Below, one piece after another: positions 10,611 to 21,464 of a stretch of DNA of 64,000 bases. The translations under genes were made by a program, and so were the position numbers. A model generated the notes under the pieces. That model ran no database searches. It was not told the origin of the DNA and saw nothing but the letters and a program-made list of their open reading frames with translations. Every line of letters starts with the position of its first letter. The first letter of the stretch is position 1. The stretch comes from Bigelowiella natans CCMP2755 (Eukaryota > Cercozoa > Chlorarachniophyceae): contig ADNK01001859.1 in assembly GCA_000320545.1 (NCBI GenBank), positions 1 through 64,000 of the forward strand, given 5' to 3'.

Positions 10611-12069
10611 TTAGTTGGTCCAAGGAGATACGGGATTGAGGGGCTTGGGATGAGCAGCTAGAATAATCTGTTTGTGGAGCATTGTCAGCATAGACAGGTC
10701 GCGGATTAGCACATCAAAACTAGTTTGAACGTGCTTTTCCCAGAACTTCGAGGCTAGATAGGATGCTACTAAAGGAATTTTCGTGCCAGTAGACTTGGTC
10801 GGAACAATCCAATGAGTAAAAGGGGCTGAATCATACGTGTGATTACTGCGGCGACGCTCTAAGGGTGCGTCACAACATGTAATTTGACCATTTCTTAAGA
10901 CCTTATGAAGCTTGAAGTTACTTCCATATTTCTCATGAACAATTACATCGTTCATATCGATGGCTGAGTCAGTCTCCTCATAGAGGTACTTAACTAGTGG
11001 GAAGAAGTTGATGCGAATTGCCCACATCAAGAAAGTAAGCGCCTTAGAGTTTCCATGCCAATTGAAACGACGTCTCCTTTCCACAGCGCTACCAAGCGAG
11101 TAGGCTGGAAGAAATGTTTCATCCACGTCAATTTTTCTGGACTCGACAAGGTATTTGATAATATCCATAAATTTAGCGAGTGTTTTGAAATCGGTATGGG
11201 ACAGAGCTTCGACCTTTTCCGATCTTAAGACGCTTAATCCAAGAAGAAAATAAATTGTTGCCTCCAGTGGCACTGAGGCGCAATTTTTTAGCTTTGTCCT
11301 TGCTCCAGCATATTCAAGCAAAAAACGAACATGTTCAAGGTTTCCAGATGCAATAGCAACAGTGAGCGGTACCTCGTTGCAAAAGGGATCATTCACTAGT
11401 GCCTTGGCGTCTACAAGATACTTCAGAACTTCTAAATTGTTAGTATCCACGCTAGCAGCCCCTGCTAAGGCGGATTGTCGTACGGTGTAGCGCTGGCTCT
11501 TGAGCTCAAGGTCTGCATTTTTTTCAACAAGATACTTTACGATGTCTAGGCGGCCATTAACCGCTGCCGTGTGAAGTCCTGACTCAGCATCTGCTTTTCC
11601 TTCCTCAACTAGGCATTTAATGATCTCCATTCGGCCGGAGTAAACGGCTATGTCGAGGGGCGTTCTCGCAGACAAGATATCGAGACTTTCTTCATTTCTT
11701 TCTAGTAGACAACGTACCATGCATAGATTTCCCTTCTCTATTGCAACTTTAAGCGGTTCCACCAAGTTAGTGCTCCCGCTGAAGAGGCCCAACTGCACCT
11801 TCACCGCCTTTGTATGTCTAGAATTAGAGTTATCGAAGATGTGGCTCCCATTGATTAGGTTCTCATGAATCATGCAAGAAAGTAGTTGCCCTGCTTAGGA
11901 GATCGAGCCCCTCAAATTTGCGGTAAAATTAAAAAAGGTAAGCAAGGACAAACAATTTTGTTTAGTTTTTTGGTGTAAGTCTGTCAAAACACACCTGCAG
12001 ATCCCCATTTCTGGCAGCTTCACATAGAGCAGCCCTTATATTTTCTTTTCGATGTGTGGGCGACGACAT
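10611..12069 (-). CDS. ankyrin-repeat protein
   Basis: Two exons: 12069-11995 (MSSPTHRKENIRAALCEAA...NGDLQ) and 11861-10611, joined phase 0 with an acceptor ending CATGAG. The product is about 441 residues. If the first exon were not used, an ATG at 11873 gives 420. At least four ankyrin units are visible in the N-terminal half: EPLKVAIEKGNLCMVRCLLE, TPLDIAVYSGRMEIIKCLVE, LHTAAVNGRLDIVKYLVEK and VPLTVAIASGNLEHVRFLLE. The C-terminal half has no recognised domain, signal peptide or membrane segment. Ankyrin repeats mediate protein-protein contacts; the partner cannot be told. It is nearly intronless, unlike its neighbours. It diverges from the WG-repeat gene across about 410 bp. Confidence 0.88.
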
Positions 12070-12479
12070 CTAGGATTGTGAACAGGGCAAGGGCCACATA
12101 GCGCTATTCCGAGATTCTCTTCGTATCGCGTCGTTGGAATGTGTGATGATAATAATATGCGCTGGAATGAAGACAGATCGTAGACTTTTGAGTTACATCA
12201 TAATATCAATGATCTTTACTTGGATAAGAGCCTATCGGATGCTGTCGCTTCAAATAATTCCCCTCTAACGTTGTATACTTGACACTACTTTGAGAAACCT
12301 ATCGTTCTGAAAAGTCATCTTGTCGCGATCCAAGTGAAGCAGGGCATTCCACCTATTCTAAGACCACCTTTTGGGTTTTGAGGCATCGTGTTCATTCGGA
12401 TGTCGAAGATGCCCCAAAGCCCCTATTTTGGAGGGTGACTTAGTACACATTGCCAAGACCATCTTTGCAAATCCAAGTG
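12070..12479. promoter_or_regulatory. divergent 5'-5' spacer
   Basis: About 410 bp between the ankyrin and WG-repeat start codons. It must hold both promoters. No TATA box or repeat is obvious, and the base composition is ordinary with no palindromic words, in contrast to the convergent spacers. Confidence 0.4.
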
Positions 12480-14819
12480 ATGAACCGAGGGGTCGCTCTC
12501 TTGTCTCTCACTAGTCTGATACTAGTTGAAGGTTCGCGAGAAAGCCTGAGTATTACACAGTGGGGCTCCGACGTCCACAACGACAACATCCCACACATCG
12601 AGAACATAGCTAGCGAAGGTGTAACCGCTGTTGCGTCAAACGAATGTGCTTATGCTGCATTAACCTTCAATGGGAGCTCGGTAGCCACATGGGGCGATCC
12701 AGATTGTGGAGGGAGTTATATTCATCCAGAATCCAGTGATGATGAGGTCGTTTGGGTCGGAAAATCTAATCGTGCATTTGCCTCGCTTTTTCGAAGCGGG
12801 CGTGTATATGCCTGGGGCGACGAGAACTACGGTGGCAACGTTTCAGCCGTAGCAAATTCACTAGCAAAAGGGCTCTTCACTGCAATATATTCTACTTCTG
12901 ACTCTGAAGGTGGAGCCTTTATCGCGATTCAAAAAAACGGGTCAATAATCACATGGGGTCACCCATTAAAAGGGGGCAACAGCTCAACGGTATGATGTCC
13001 ACCAGTTTTCCATGACAACCGAGCAACATTTGTCTCCTCAACTATTTAGGACACTGTTTATTATCTGTGCTGCTTCTTCACCATTAGGTTCAAGCTGCAG
13101 TAAACATGCACGGTGGGGTTGCCAAGGTGGCCGCCTCATCGAACGCTTTTGCAGTAATTACAAAGAACGGGAGCGTGATCACATGGGGTTACAGAGTCAG
13201 TGGGGGAGATTCCTCCACTGTAGAGGTTGTACTATCCAAGAACACTATTTCTCTCTATTCGAACTATTACGCCTTCACGGCAGTTCTTAGAAATGGGACC
13301 GCGGTTAGCTGGGGCAACCCATTCTACGGTCAGAGAAATATAGACATCGCCGCCTCTACTGTTGCATTTTTGAAAAATACACTTCTTCTGACCACATTCC
13401 TTGTTCTGTTTCTACTACAATGTATTCTACACACATACATAGTAGAGAAAACAATAGAGATGAAAAGTTGAGTTTTTACATAAGCGAGATTCCATCGTGC
13501 TGCGGAGTGCTAACGAGGAGGGAGAAAATGAAAAATTAAGTGTCTCTCTTCATAAAGCTATCTCTTCTTCCTTCTGTCTACGCCTCTGTATGTCTGTGTC
13601 GTTGTTACATCAGGCGGTGAGATACCAGTAGAAGCAAAAGAAAAGCTGTCGGGTTCGAATGTGCTTGATATTTACTCCACCAGTAGCGCATTTGTCGCAG
13701 TTCTGGAAGAGAGTGGTGGCATTGTGTCGTGGGGCGATCTTCGTGAAGGCGGTATGACGCTTGAATATACATGCTGTTCACCGTGAAGAGAAAGGAAAAC
13801 ATAGAGTAGTCATCAAATTACGATAAAACAACCTTGCATTCACTCTAGGCAACTGCTCGACAGTAGCGGCTGCTCTGAAGGGAAACGTGGCCCGCATCTA
13901 CTCCAATGAGAAGGCATTTGCTGCTGTAACATCCGGAGACGGAATGGTAGTCACTTGGGGCCGCGCCGATCATGGAGGCGATAGCAGCTATGTAGCTTTC
14001 CGTGCTTCAGCCCTCACGATTAGCAGCACCAAGAATGCTTTTGCTGCGACTCTTTCTGACGGCTCTGTCGTAGCATGGGGCGCACCAACGTCAGGAGGGA
14101 ACATGCAGTCAATCGCTTCGTATTTGCAGAAAGGTGTCTACAGCGTTGTCGCGACGTGCTGTGCATTTGGAGCATTGGTTGAAAATGGCCGGATAGTAAC
14201 ATGGGGCTCTCCAAAGTATGGCGGCAACTCGCAAACGGTAATGAGCGTTTTCATAATGATTGCCATGTCAATGACTGCCCGTTGAATGGTTGAATTGTGA
14301 CGTGTCGTCTGGCGTAGGTTGAGGCTATGCTGAGGGAAGGAATACAGAGTCTCCACGCTTCTACAAAGAATATGGCGGCCTTGAATTTACATGTAAGCCT
14401 ATTATTCTTAACAAATATTGAATTCGAGAGTCTTCGTCGCATCTACAGCTCTTTTGTTATCATCTCTTACTCCTACTTATGTCCGTGCATGGCAGAATCC
14501 AGGCGATCTTGGTAAAACCCAGGAGGGTGACTTTCTGATGTCCCTCGCTATTGCCTTCGCTGTGATTGCCCCCATTGCGTTTGTAATAGGGTGCTTTAGT
14601 TGCTGGGCTAAGAGATCTCGAATAGGGAGGAACAGAGCCAGATTGTCAAGTGTCAACACGGAAATATTTCCTCAGAATGCAAGGGACGGGAGGGTGGATA
14701 CGAAGGATGCTGCTGATTTCGAGAGTATTCCTTACTATTCGATGGTCCGTCGTTCATCCGATTTGACGCCTACAGTCCGATGGTACCCATCCGATGTGCC
14801 GACGGAAGCCCAGAAATGA
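12480..14819 (+). CDS. type I membrane protein with WG (RCC1-like) repeats
   Basis: Six exons in phase: 12480-12989, 13088-13328, 13614-13751, 13849-14237, 14318-14392 and about 14496-14819, giving about 558 residues. The start at 12480 gives a signal peptide (MNRGVALLSLTSLILVEGS). The body is roughly nine repeats of about 40-50 residues of the form xAFAAVxxNGSVxTWGxPxxGGNSSTV. They resemble the RCC1-like WG repeats expanded in some algae and bacteria. The last repeat is cut short after AALNL. The final exon encodes one membrane helix (AIAFAVIAPIAFVIGCFSCW), a basic stop-transfer RSRIGRNRAR and a short cytosolic tail. A cell-surface or lumenal repeat domain is inferred, with ligand unknown. 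An alternative acceptor at about 14521 would shorten the juxtamembrane part by eight residues. Confidence 0.78.
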
Positions 14820-15762
14820 GCAGCGTGTTTCCTCTTTGCACCTAATGAAATTATTGTAGAGTTTGTGATGATACCAGGTTGTGCATGGGATAGTGTCACG
14901 TAACAAACTATCAGCATCCACATTCCATGTAAAACGTGACATCAAATGAACACCCTATCCCCGTAGCATGAATGTCTACATGGTCATGCGACGTGATGAT
15001 GCGATGATGGTAGCGTTTGACCGGAATCATGCCTTGAGAGCCCATGATCGCTGTGACAATGTGAAAGATGAGCTGCATCAGGCAAAGTTACACATTTGTT
15101 ACATGCACGCGTACGATGAGTACGACCGATCTAGTGTGATGTTCTTCATCACGTGTCTGGACGTGCTTGTGTGCAAATGCGTTTGCAAGCACGTGTGCGA
15201 ACATTCACTTGTGTGTGCATGATGATGAACGCCACACACTAGGCGCATGGTTTCTTTCCATCCCATGCTGCAAACTTCAGCGGCGGAAAGCTGATCTAGA
15301 TGATGCTGGTTGATTCAGAAATTTCGAAAATGAGCTCTCACCCTTGTTGAGAGCATGCATGCAAATGTGTGCACATCATTGCGTCGCGTAGCCACATTCC
15401 CCATGTGCACCATTCAAGGGCACTTTGTGTAGTGATGCTGTGAATGATGTTCCATGATTTTCTAGCTCTCATCGTTGCTGTTTGCTTTGTGCGCAACAAA
15501 GTGACAAAACTCACTGGTTGCAACACTTTCATTGAATGATGTCCATGCATGCTAGCATGCAACCACCTACAATGAGGATCTCAAGCAAGTGGAAATGATC
15601 AACAACGTCAAGACATGATTCAGATCATCGCACAGCAAATTGCAACTCGCAGTGTTTGTCATCTATGTCAAAGAGGTCAACTCTGCCGGTAATTCATCTA
15701 CATGTTGACAGTTGTCCGCATTCATCAAATGATCTGCAATTACAGCCATCCCTCTAGCTCTC
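14820..15762. other. convergent 3'-3' spacer
   Basis: No gene is seen. The tail-to-tail gap has many GCATGC, CATG and ACGTG words (GCATGCATGC near 15354, CATGCATGCTAGCATGC near 15543) and a run of GTGCAAATGCGTTTGC-type near-palindromes around 15170-15190. The TGTCCGCATTCAT word near 15714 is shared with the convergent spacer at about 1111. The GAGACGGAT core is absent. Confidence 0.5.
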
Positions 15763-17268
15763 TCAAGACTTTGTTCCACAAGGAAGTACATAGTATCCAT
15801 CCTCAGTTCGACCAGTCCCAAGCAAGAACAAGTCATCGCCCTTTTTCAAACGCCACGTTTCGGGACCACATGGATTGTTCTTGAACTCTGGGTCATCAAA
15901 TCGAAGGCTATTCTCTTCACAAATAGCGCCATTTGTGTTTGGCCCCGATTTATAGAAGACGTTATCAGGTGAGCCAGCTTGAGAGAGACCACTTATAAAG
16001 TGATCTTCATCACTGTTTACATCGATGGCAATATTGAGTGTCGGTGCGTGATGGGTGCTGGCGGGATTCCAGCTAGTCCTTGTTGGGGTAACTGCAAGTG
16101 TCAGTTTTTCTTGGTCGTAGGAGTATGGACATGAACACTTAATTTCGTGATTGTGCTGTCCAGGGATAGCACATTCATCACGGAAATCGCCTGTATCTCC
16201 GAGAAAACCTCTATTCGCGTCGAGGTAGTAAACATTGAACGACTTCACAGTTTCATTTGCACCCCAATTTCTCATTGTCTCGCGTGAAAGATGCGCGATC
16301 ATCACAGTGTCACCGCATTTGAAACCGATAGCGCGGGTGTAGTGATGTCCATTTACGTTGTTGTAGAAACATGATTGAATACTATTTTTACCACCCTCCC
16401 ATGCGACATTGAGATAGGCTCCTGGAGAAGACACGAAGTATGTATGGCCTGAGAAATCAGTTATCATTGGATCGCCCTTCTGCTCCATGTGCTTTTTCTT
16501 CTTGTAGTGCTGCTTTTTCTTCTTAAAGTGCTGCTTCTTCTTCTTGAAGTGCTGCTTCTTCTTCTTGAAGTGCTGTTTCTTCTTCTTGAAGTGCTGCTTC
16601 TTCTTGCTAATCCTTTTAATTTTTTTCTTAATTTTTTTCTTAACCTTCTTTGCGATCTTTTTCAGTTTCTTCTTACCAGACTTCTTTCTATTCCTTTTTT
16701 TGCTTCGACGCTTCCACGTCCACTTAACTTTCTTTCTTGGATGCGTTTTCACGAGTTCATCAGAATCACCCTCCTCCTCTCCCTCCTCCATACCAAGCTC
16801 GTCCATTGTCGCATTCTCACCGCTGTCGCAACTTACGCTGTTCTCTCCATCCTCCTTAAAAGTCCATGATATGGAGGAGCCAGAGGGGTCAGATATGCGA
16901 AGAGTTGTCACATTAGTCGGAATGATAACGAGCCCCTCCTCTTCCTCTTGAAAGCATGATGTAGTATCATCACTGCAGGACCACTCAAAGTTTGCGCCGG
17001 AAGCCTTGGACAAAGTGATGGGTCCTTCCGGAAAACTGCAAGTAAAGGAAAAATCATTGACTGCACGGATCATCCTAGGATCCACGTTGTCGTTTACTGT
17101 GATGTTGCCCCTGAGACCCGAGTCATCACCAAAGTTTAGGTTGAGTGCGTACACTGTCTCCGTTTGCAACTCGCGATCCATGATGGATGATGCTTCATAG
17201 TTGGATTTCCACAGAGCTTCAGCCGGCTCAAAAAAGGAGAGGGCGAAGAGTAGCGTAGGAAGCAGCAT
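15763..17268 (-). CDS. secreted Lys-rich protein with VWD-like C-terminal domain
   Basis: Single exon of 501 residues. The N-terminus is a signal peptide (MLLPTLLFALSFFEPAEALW). The next 170 residues have paired Cys and acidic stretches. Residues about 178-260 are extremely basic and contain five tandem copies of a seven-residue unit KKQHFKK (the last with Tyr for Phe). After MEQKGDPMITDFSGHTYFV the C-terminal 240 residues carry Cys and resemble the start of von Willebrand factor type D domains (GDPHxxTFDG...Y). A secreted or wall/matrix protein with a polycationic linker is inferred; a mineral- or polyanion-binding role for the Lys/His tract is speculation. No introns, unlike most neighbours. 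Confidence 0.78.
   Translation of the reverse strand: MLLPTLLFALSFFEPAEALWKSNYEASSIMDRELQTETVYALNLNFGDDSGLRGNITVNDNVDPRMIRAVNDFSFTCSFPEGPITLSKASGANFEWSCSDDTTSCFQEEEEGLVIIPTNVTTLRISDPSGSSISWTFKEDGENSVSCDSGENATMDELGMEEGEEEGDSDELVKTHPRKKVKWTWKRRSKKRNRKKSGKKKLKKIAKKVKKKIKKKIKRISKKKQHFKKKKQHFKKKKQHFKKKKQHFKKKKQHYKKKKHMEQKGDPMITDFSGHTYFVSSPGAYLNVAWEGGKNSIQSCFYNNVNGHHYTRAIGFKCGDTVMIAHLSRETMRNWGANETVKSFNVYYLDANRGFLGDTGDFRDECAIPGQHNHEIKCSCPYSYDQEKLTLAVTPTRTSWNPASTHHAPTLNIAIDVNSDEDHFISGLSQAGSPDNVFYKSGPNTNGAICEENSLRFDDPEFKNNPCGPETWRLKKGDDLFLLGTGRTEDGYYVLPCGTKS
16490..16612 (-). repeat. 21-bp tandem repeat coding KKQHFKK units
   Basis: About five copies of a 21-bp unit in frame with the secreted protein. 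It encodes Gln-His-Phe-Lys4-type heptads, and the copy next to the VWD-like domain has diverged to Gln-His-Tyr. The flanks are Lys-rich but not periodic. Confidence 0.85.
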
Positions 17269-17844
17269 TCGCTGATCTGCTGCTACAGTGCTTAGCTCTC
17301 CTATGCACTAGGGGTTTTGAATTTTGTTCTGGAGAGCCAAATGTGACGGGATGTGACAAATTGCGGACTAATATTCTGAGGGACATGGAGATGCTGAGCC
17401 CTGCGTGGACGATGTGACAGACTCATTTGTTCCTGATTTCTGCCTACGACAGGGAGCAGCATCATGGAGGCAATGCAAGCAGCTGGCGTTTACTCGGGGC
17501 ACAGAGAGGAGTACCAAGTCTGCACACACATGCATCTGCCTACAACGCCTACCAACGCACACGGGCACGTGCTCATGACAATTTATTTATTATTATTTAT
17601 TTATTTATTTATTTATGCGCGCTTCATTTCCCTTTCTTGCCTCCGTTGTCGAACGGCAAGAATCCGCGGCATTTCGACTTATCTCCGTGCTCCTAATACT
17701 GGACTTGTCAGGAGAAAATCTATGGGTTTTCAAATAGAGACAAACGCTATATGTTGTCGTACCGAAGAAACATCGTATATTCCCGGCAGAGTTACGGAAA
17801 TTTACGTACTGGACCTCAGAATCCACCCACCCCCCGAAACCTCG
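17269..17844. promoter_or_regulatory. divergent 5'-5' spacer
   Basis: About 575 bp between the secreted protein and the mitochondrial carrier. It contains an ATTT repeat (TTTATTTATTATTATTTATT, about 17582-17616). An open frame through this stretch runs into the carrier exon but has no supported protein-like content, so I treat it as 5' leader and promoter. Confidence 0.4.
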
Positions 17845-18907
17845 ATGTCTGCTTCATCCTCTTCCGCGCCGCCCTTGTGGACAAAATTCGCCATTTCCGG
17901 GGTGGCTGGTGTTAGTGGATGGTAAGTGATATCGGTAGAACATAGCGAGTACTACTCATATGAAAGTAGTTGTTGGTGGAGTCAAATTGAGCTGGTCTAC
18001 TGCTCAGGATGTTCGTGCACCCCTTTGATGTGCTAAAAGTGCGCATGCAGGTTATAATCTATCCCACAGAATCATTTAAGCTACTCATATTCAATTAACA
18101 GAAGATGCTCTCTTGAGGGGGAGGAGGGCGAAATATATTTATCAAGTAACTGGCTTAGGTCAACGAGGGTACAGCATCGATGTTTAGCGTAGCTGGGCAG
18201 ATTTACTCGAAAGAGGTATTCAGTTTGGAAACAATGGAAAATGTGAATGCAGTTGTCACAACTTAAGCGTGTGTGGGAAATAATAATTTTAGGGAATCCC
18301 TGGGCTTTACTCTGGTCTAAGTGCGGCGGTCACCCGCCAGGTTTGGCGTGTGGTGTGTGTGTGTGTGTGTGTTTGTGTGTCTAACGATGAACCGAATTCG
18401 GATTATATCGGGAACATTAAACACCAATGTTCAGATTTTAATTCTATGCATGGTTGAGATCACTATGTGATTCCGTACCTTCGTGTGTACTTTTTTTGTG
18501 CGGAACAACTACAGCTCACCTATACTACACTGCGACTGGGGCTTTACGACGTAATTCGTGACTCAATGTCGGGTGGTAAGCTATAAAACATGATAAATCA
18601 TAAGAATATACTAGCTTGAATTAAATGACGTCTTTTTCCTTTTCCGGAATGCATGTGTGAGAGTGCGATTGTGTGCGTATCGCCCGTTTTTGCTGACAAC
18701 GTTTCATTATGCTTTCACAGGGTCCGGAGATGTGTCCTTTGGCCTTAAACTCTGTACCGGCCTCACGGCAGGAGCGACAGCGGTAAGGATTACCACGAAC
18801 TATAGCGGAAGGAATGGAAATTAGCAGTGGTTGAATTGAACAACAAGTTTAACAGCTAATTCGCAATTGAAACGCAAAATAGAATGACGACATCAATGGT
18901 TGAAATT

Positions 18908-18959
<52 letters not shown>

Positions 18960-20649
18960 ATTGTATAAAGGCAACAATATGCTGTCCTGTGGAAGTTTCT
19001 CTTGTTCGTATGCAAGCCGACGGCAGCCGTCCAGTAGCGGATCGAAGGTAGCTAGCGGGCACTTTACAACCATTCCGCTTTCACTCTCTCTCCCCCCCCA
19101 CCTCTCTATCCCTCTCACACTCACTCATCCCTTCCTCTCTCTCCCCTTTATTTCTTGTGGCTCCATTTACTACTTCGTGCTGCTGCTGCTACTACCTGCG
19201 TCTACAAATATTTGCTCAGAAACTACAAGCACATCTTTGATGCCATGATTCGAGTCACAAGAGAGGTTGCTCTCACGAAAACACAGCCGCATACAAATAA
19301 TTTTTGCTTCCCTTGATTGCTTTCCCTCGTTTTCTTCGATTTACTTTTTATTCTTGGTCATTGATTATTAGGAAGGGTTACTGACTCTTTGGAGAGGTGT
19401 CGTACCTACAGGTCATTATCATTGTCCACCATTACATTTGGAGACAAGAATTGATATGGTGCTGTTATCATGTCATCGATACTTCCAATTACTACTAGCA
19501 GCTGATGTTCTCTTGTTGACAAGAAACTAATCCTCTTCTGCTGCTTAATTTAGTGACTCGAGGGGCCGTTGTGTCAACCACGCAGCTTGCCACTTACGAT
19601 CAGGTATGTATACAGGATAGAGATGATAACCATGATGGGAGAAGAGACAGTGACGTTTTCGATGACCATAATAATGATTGTCGCTTCTCATCCTTCGCAC
19701 ATGCGTTTTCATATCTTAAAACTGAAAAAAATCTCTCATCGAGAGCTCTGAAAGCAACAAGGATTCGCCCTAAAATCGAGGAGATGCATGACTTCCTATC
19801 TTGTAACGTAAATATTCAGGCGAAAACCGTGCTGAAAAGCAGCGGCCTTACTGAGGTAGCAAATGCAACTGTTTTTGTAATTATTTTATTGTTATCATTC
19901 CTGACCTAATTCTCGTACGACAACAGTTGAAAGTATAATAATTTCCATCATTAATCTCACTAGCTAATCATTATCAGGGTGTTGCGCTACACTTGGCGTC
20001 GAGTTTGATTTCTGGGTAGCACTTTCGAACATGATTTTTTACAATTACGATTAGGGTGTGCAGTGTCGTCGTCGTGGAATTTTGTTTTCTCTTATTTTTG
20101 TTAAAGTTTTTACCACTTAGGTTCGTGTATTGTTTCACCTCCTTGCCTCTTGATATTTGCAAGACACGCATGCAGGTAATATCATTATTTTCCACATGAT
20201 ACGGTATCTAATTTATATAATTCTAACAGGATCAAAAACCGGGCCCGGACGGAAAACTTCCATACACAAATATACTTCAGGCTCTCGTCAAAATACCGCA
20301 GTAATTTTCTGTTTATCCACTTTATGTTTCCGTTACATCATAGTCCTGGCATCCTCATCTTCACCTTCTGCTCTGAGCTTTTTGTCTTCCATTACTGTGC
20401 ATCTGCCACCTTCTTCACTTGGCAGGCAAGAGGGTATACTAGCTTTGTGGAAAGGGTTTGGCGCATATTTCGCCCGTGGAGGAGGTATTAATGCAATGGC
20501 GAGCTGCATAGTTTAAGAAATAAGCATTATCTGCGAGTATCTGTACAATTTTCTTTCCCCCTCCCTACTTAGGTCACACTGTAGGAATGTTCATCTTTGC
20601 AGAGCAGTACAAAAAGTTCGTGAAGAACTACTATTCTTCAAGTAAATGA
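17845..20649 (+). CDS. mitochondrial 2-oxoglutarate/malate carrier (SLC25A11 type)
   Basis: Sixteen exons, all phases consistent: 17845-17921, 18008-18050, 18168-18215, 18293-18340, 18515-18575, 18721-18782, 18971-19047, 19220-19265, 19372-19411, 19554-19603, 19820-19855, 19978-20015, 20121-20175, 20230-20300, 20426-20484 and 20573-20649. They give 295 residues, the normal carrier length. The three signature motifs are HPFDVLKVRMQ, CPVEVSLVRMQ and LPLDICKTRMQ. The second repeat (ADGSRPVADRRNYKHIFDA, REEGLLTLWRGVVPT) and the last helix (GGHTVGMFIFAEQYKKF) match the oxoglutarate/malate subfamily closely. It would exchange malate for 2-oxoglutarate across the inner mitochondrial membrane (malate-aspartate shuttle). 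Exons average only 55 nt, the most finely split gene here. One intron holds a long AT array. Confidence 0.93.
18911..18956. repeat. AT dinucleotide array in an intron
   Basis: About 23 perfect AT units just upstream of the exon encoding CCPVEVSLVRMQ in the carrier gene. A GT run lies in another intron at about 18351-18378. Confidence 0.9.
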
Positions 20650-21464
20650 GTAAAGAGGAACTAGGAATAGGTGTACGAAAAGCGAATCACGGTGTGTGAT
20701 GATACTAGCTTCGCGTCATCATCTATTAAAGTAGTTCAAAACATGCGAAGTTCAAGCATCGTCATCTAGCGCTGAGTGTGCAATGGGGTGTATATGAGAC
20801 GGATATAATGAAACAATTAAATTCTTTCAACGGTCATCCTAATGTAGCTATGCATGCAAAGGGGCTATATGCCGGTTACCCATACTAGTAGAGGCGGATG
20901 CACCTGCTGTATGCCAGCTCTAGAGCTGCGCAGTCACTGCTGTCTAGCTATGCATGGCATGCGCACAGCATGCAATGCTAGAATGTGTGCCACCGTGACA
21001 ATGATCGATCTACACTACTTATTGGCAACATTTACGTTGCTGCCGTGCAGTACGCGTCTAATAAGCGTGCTAATGTACTGTACGTACTTGTAGATGTCAT
21101 AATGTGCACACATAAAACATGATCGATGCTGCACGGTACGATGTAGGCGACAATGAACGCGCTAGACGCGATCCATTCACATGCCTGCTATCTTAATGAT
21201 TACAGATAGGTTAGCCCACTCTGTGCTGTTAGCTAGGCTATGCCGTTAGCGCTAGGGCCAGTGTTCATTTTGTCGCATCCACAGCCATATCGCCATATGT
21301 CAACAGATATCAGTTGGTGCATTCTCTCATTTCACATCCAACAGATTCGGTGCTACTGTTTACATACAACGTAGTCAATTTCGTAATTTCAATGAATAGC
21401 AGCTCCCCTTCAAAGGCATGCCGTATTTTGGAGACTGCATCTTGAGGGGATGTAAGAATTGCAA
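20650..21464. other. convergent spacer with element copy A
   Basis: Tail-to-tail gap with no gene. It holds element copy A (20791-20860), the motif CAATGCTAGAATGTG (about 20973, also at about 10058) and many GCATGC/TGCATGC and CTAGC words (CTATGCATGGCATGC near 20947). Confidence 0.6.
20791..20860 (+). repeat. dispersed convergent-spacer element, copy A
   Basis: Reads TATATGAGACGGATATAATG, then AAACAATTAAATTC, then TTTCAACGGTCATCCTAATG and TAGCTATGCATGC. It is closest to copy C at 59886 in inverse orientation. Confidence 0.8.

Noticed and set aside
14418-14819. Independent gene starting at 14418
   Set aside because: The frame opens with TTG, not ATG, and its membrane helix joins in phase to the WG-repeat exons as the missing anchor.
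17464-17844. N-terminal extension of the mitochondrial carrier
   Set aside because: The open frame runs through an ATTT repeat, and the carrier already has normal length from ATG 17845.
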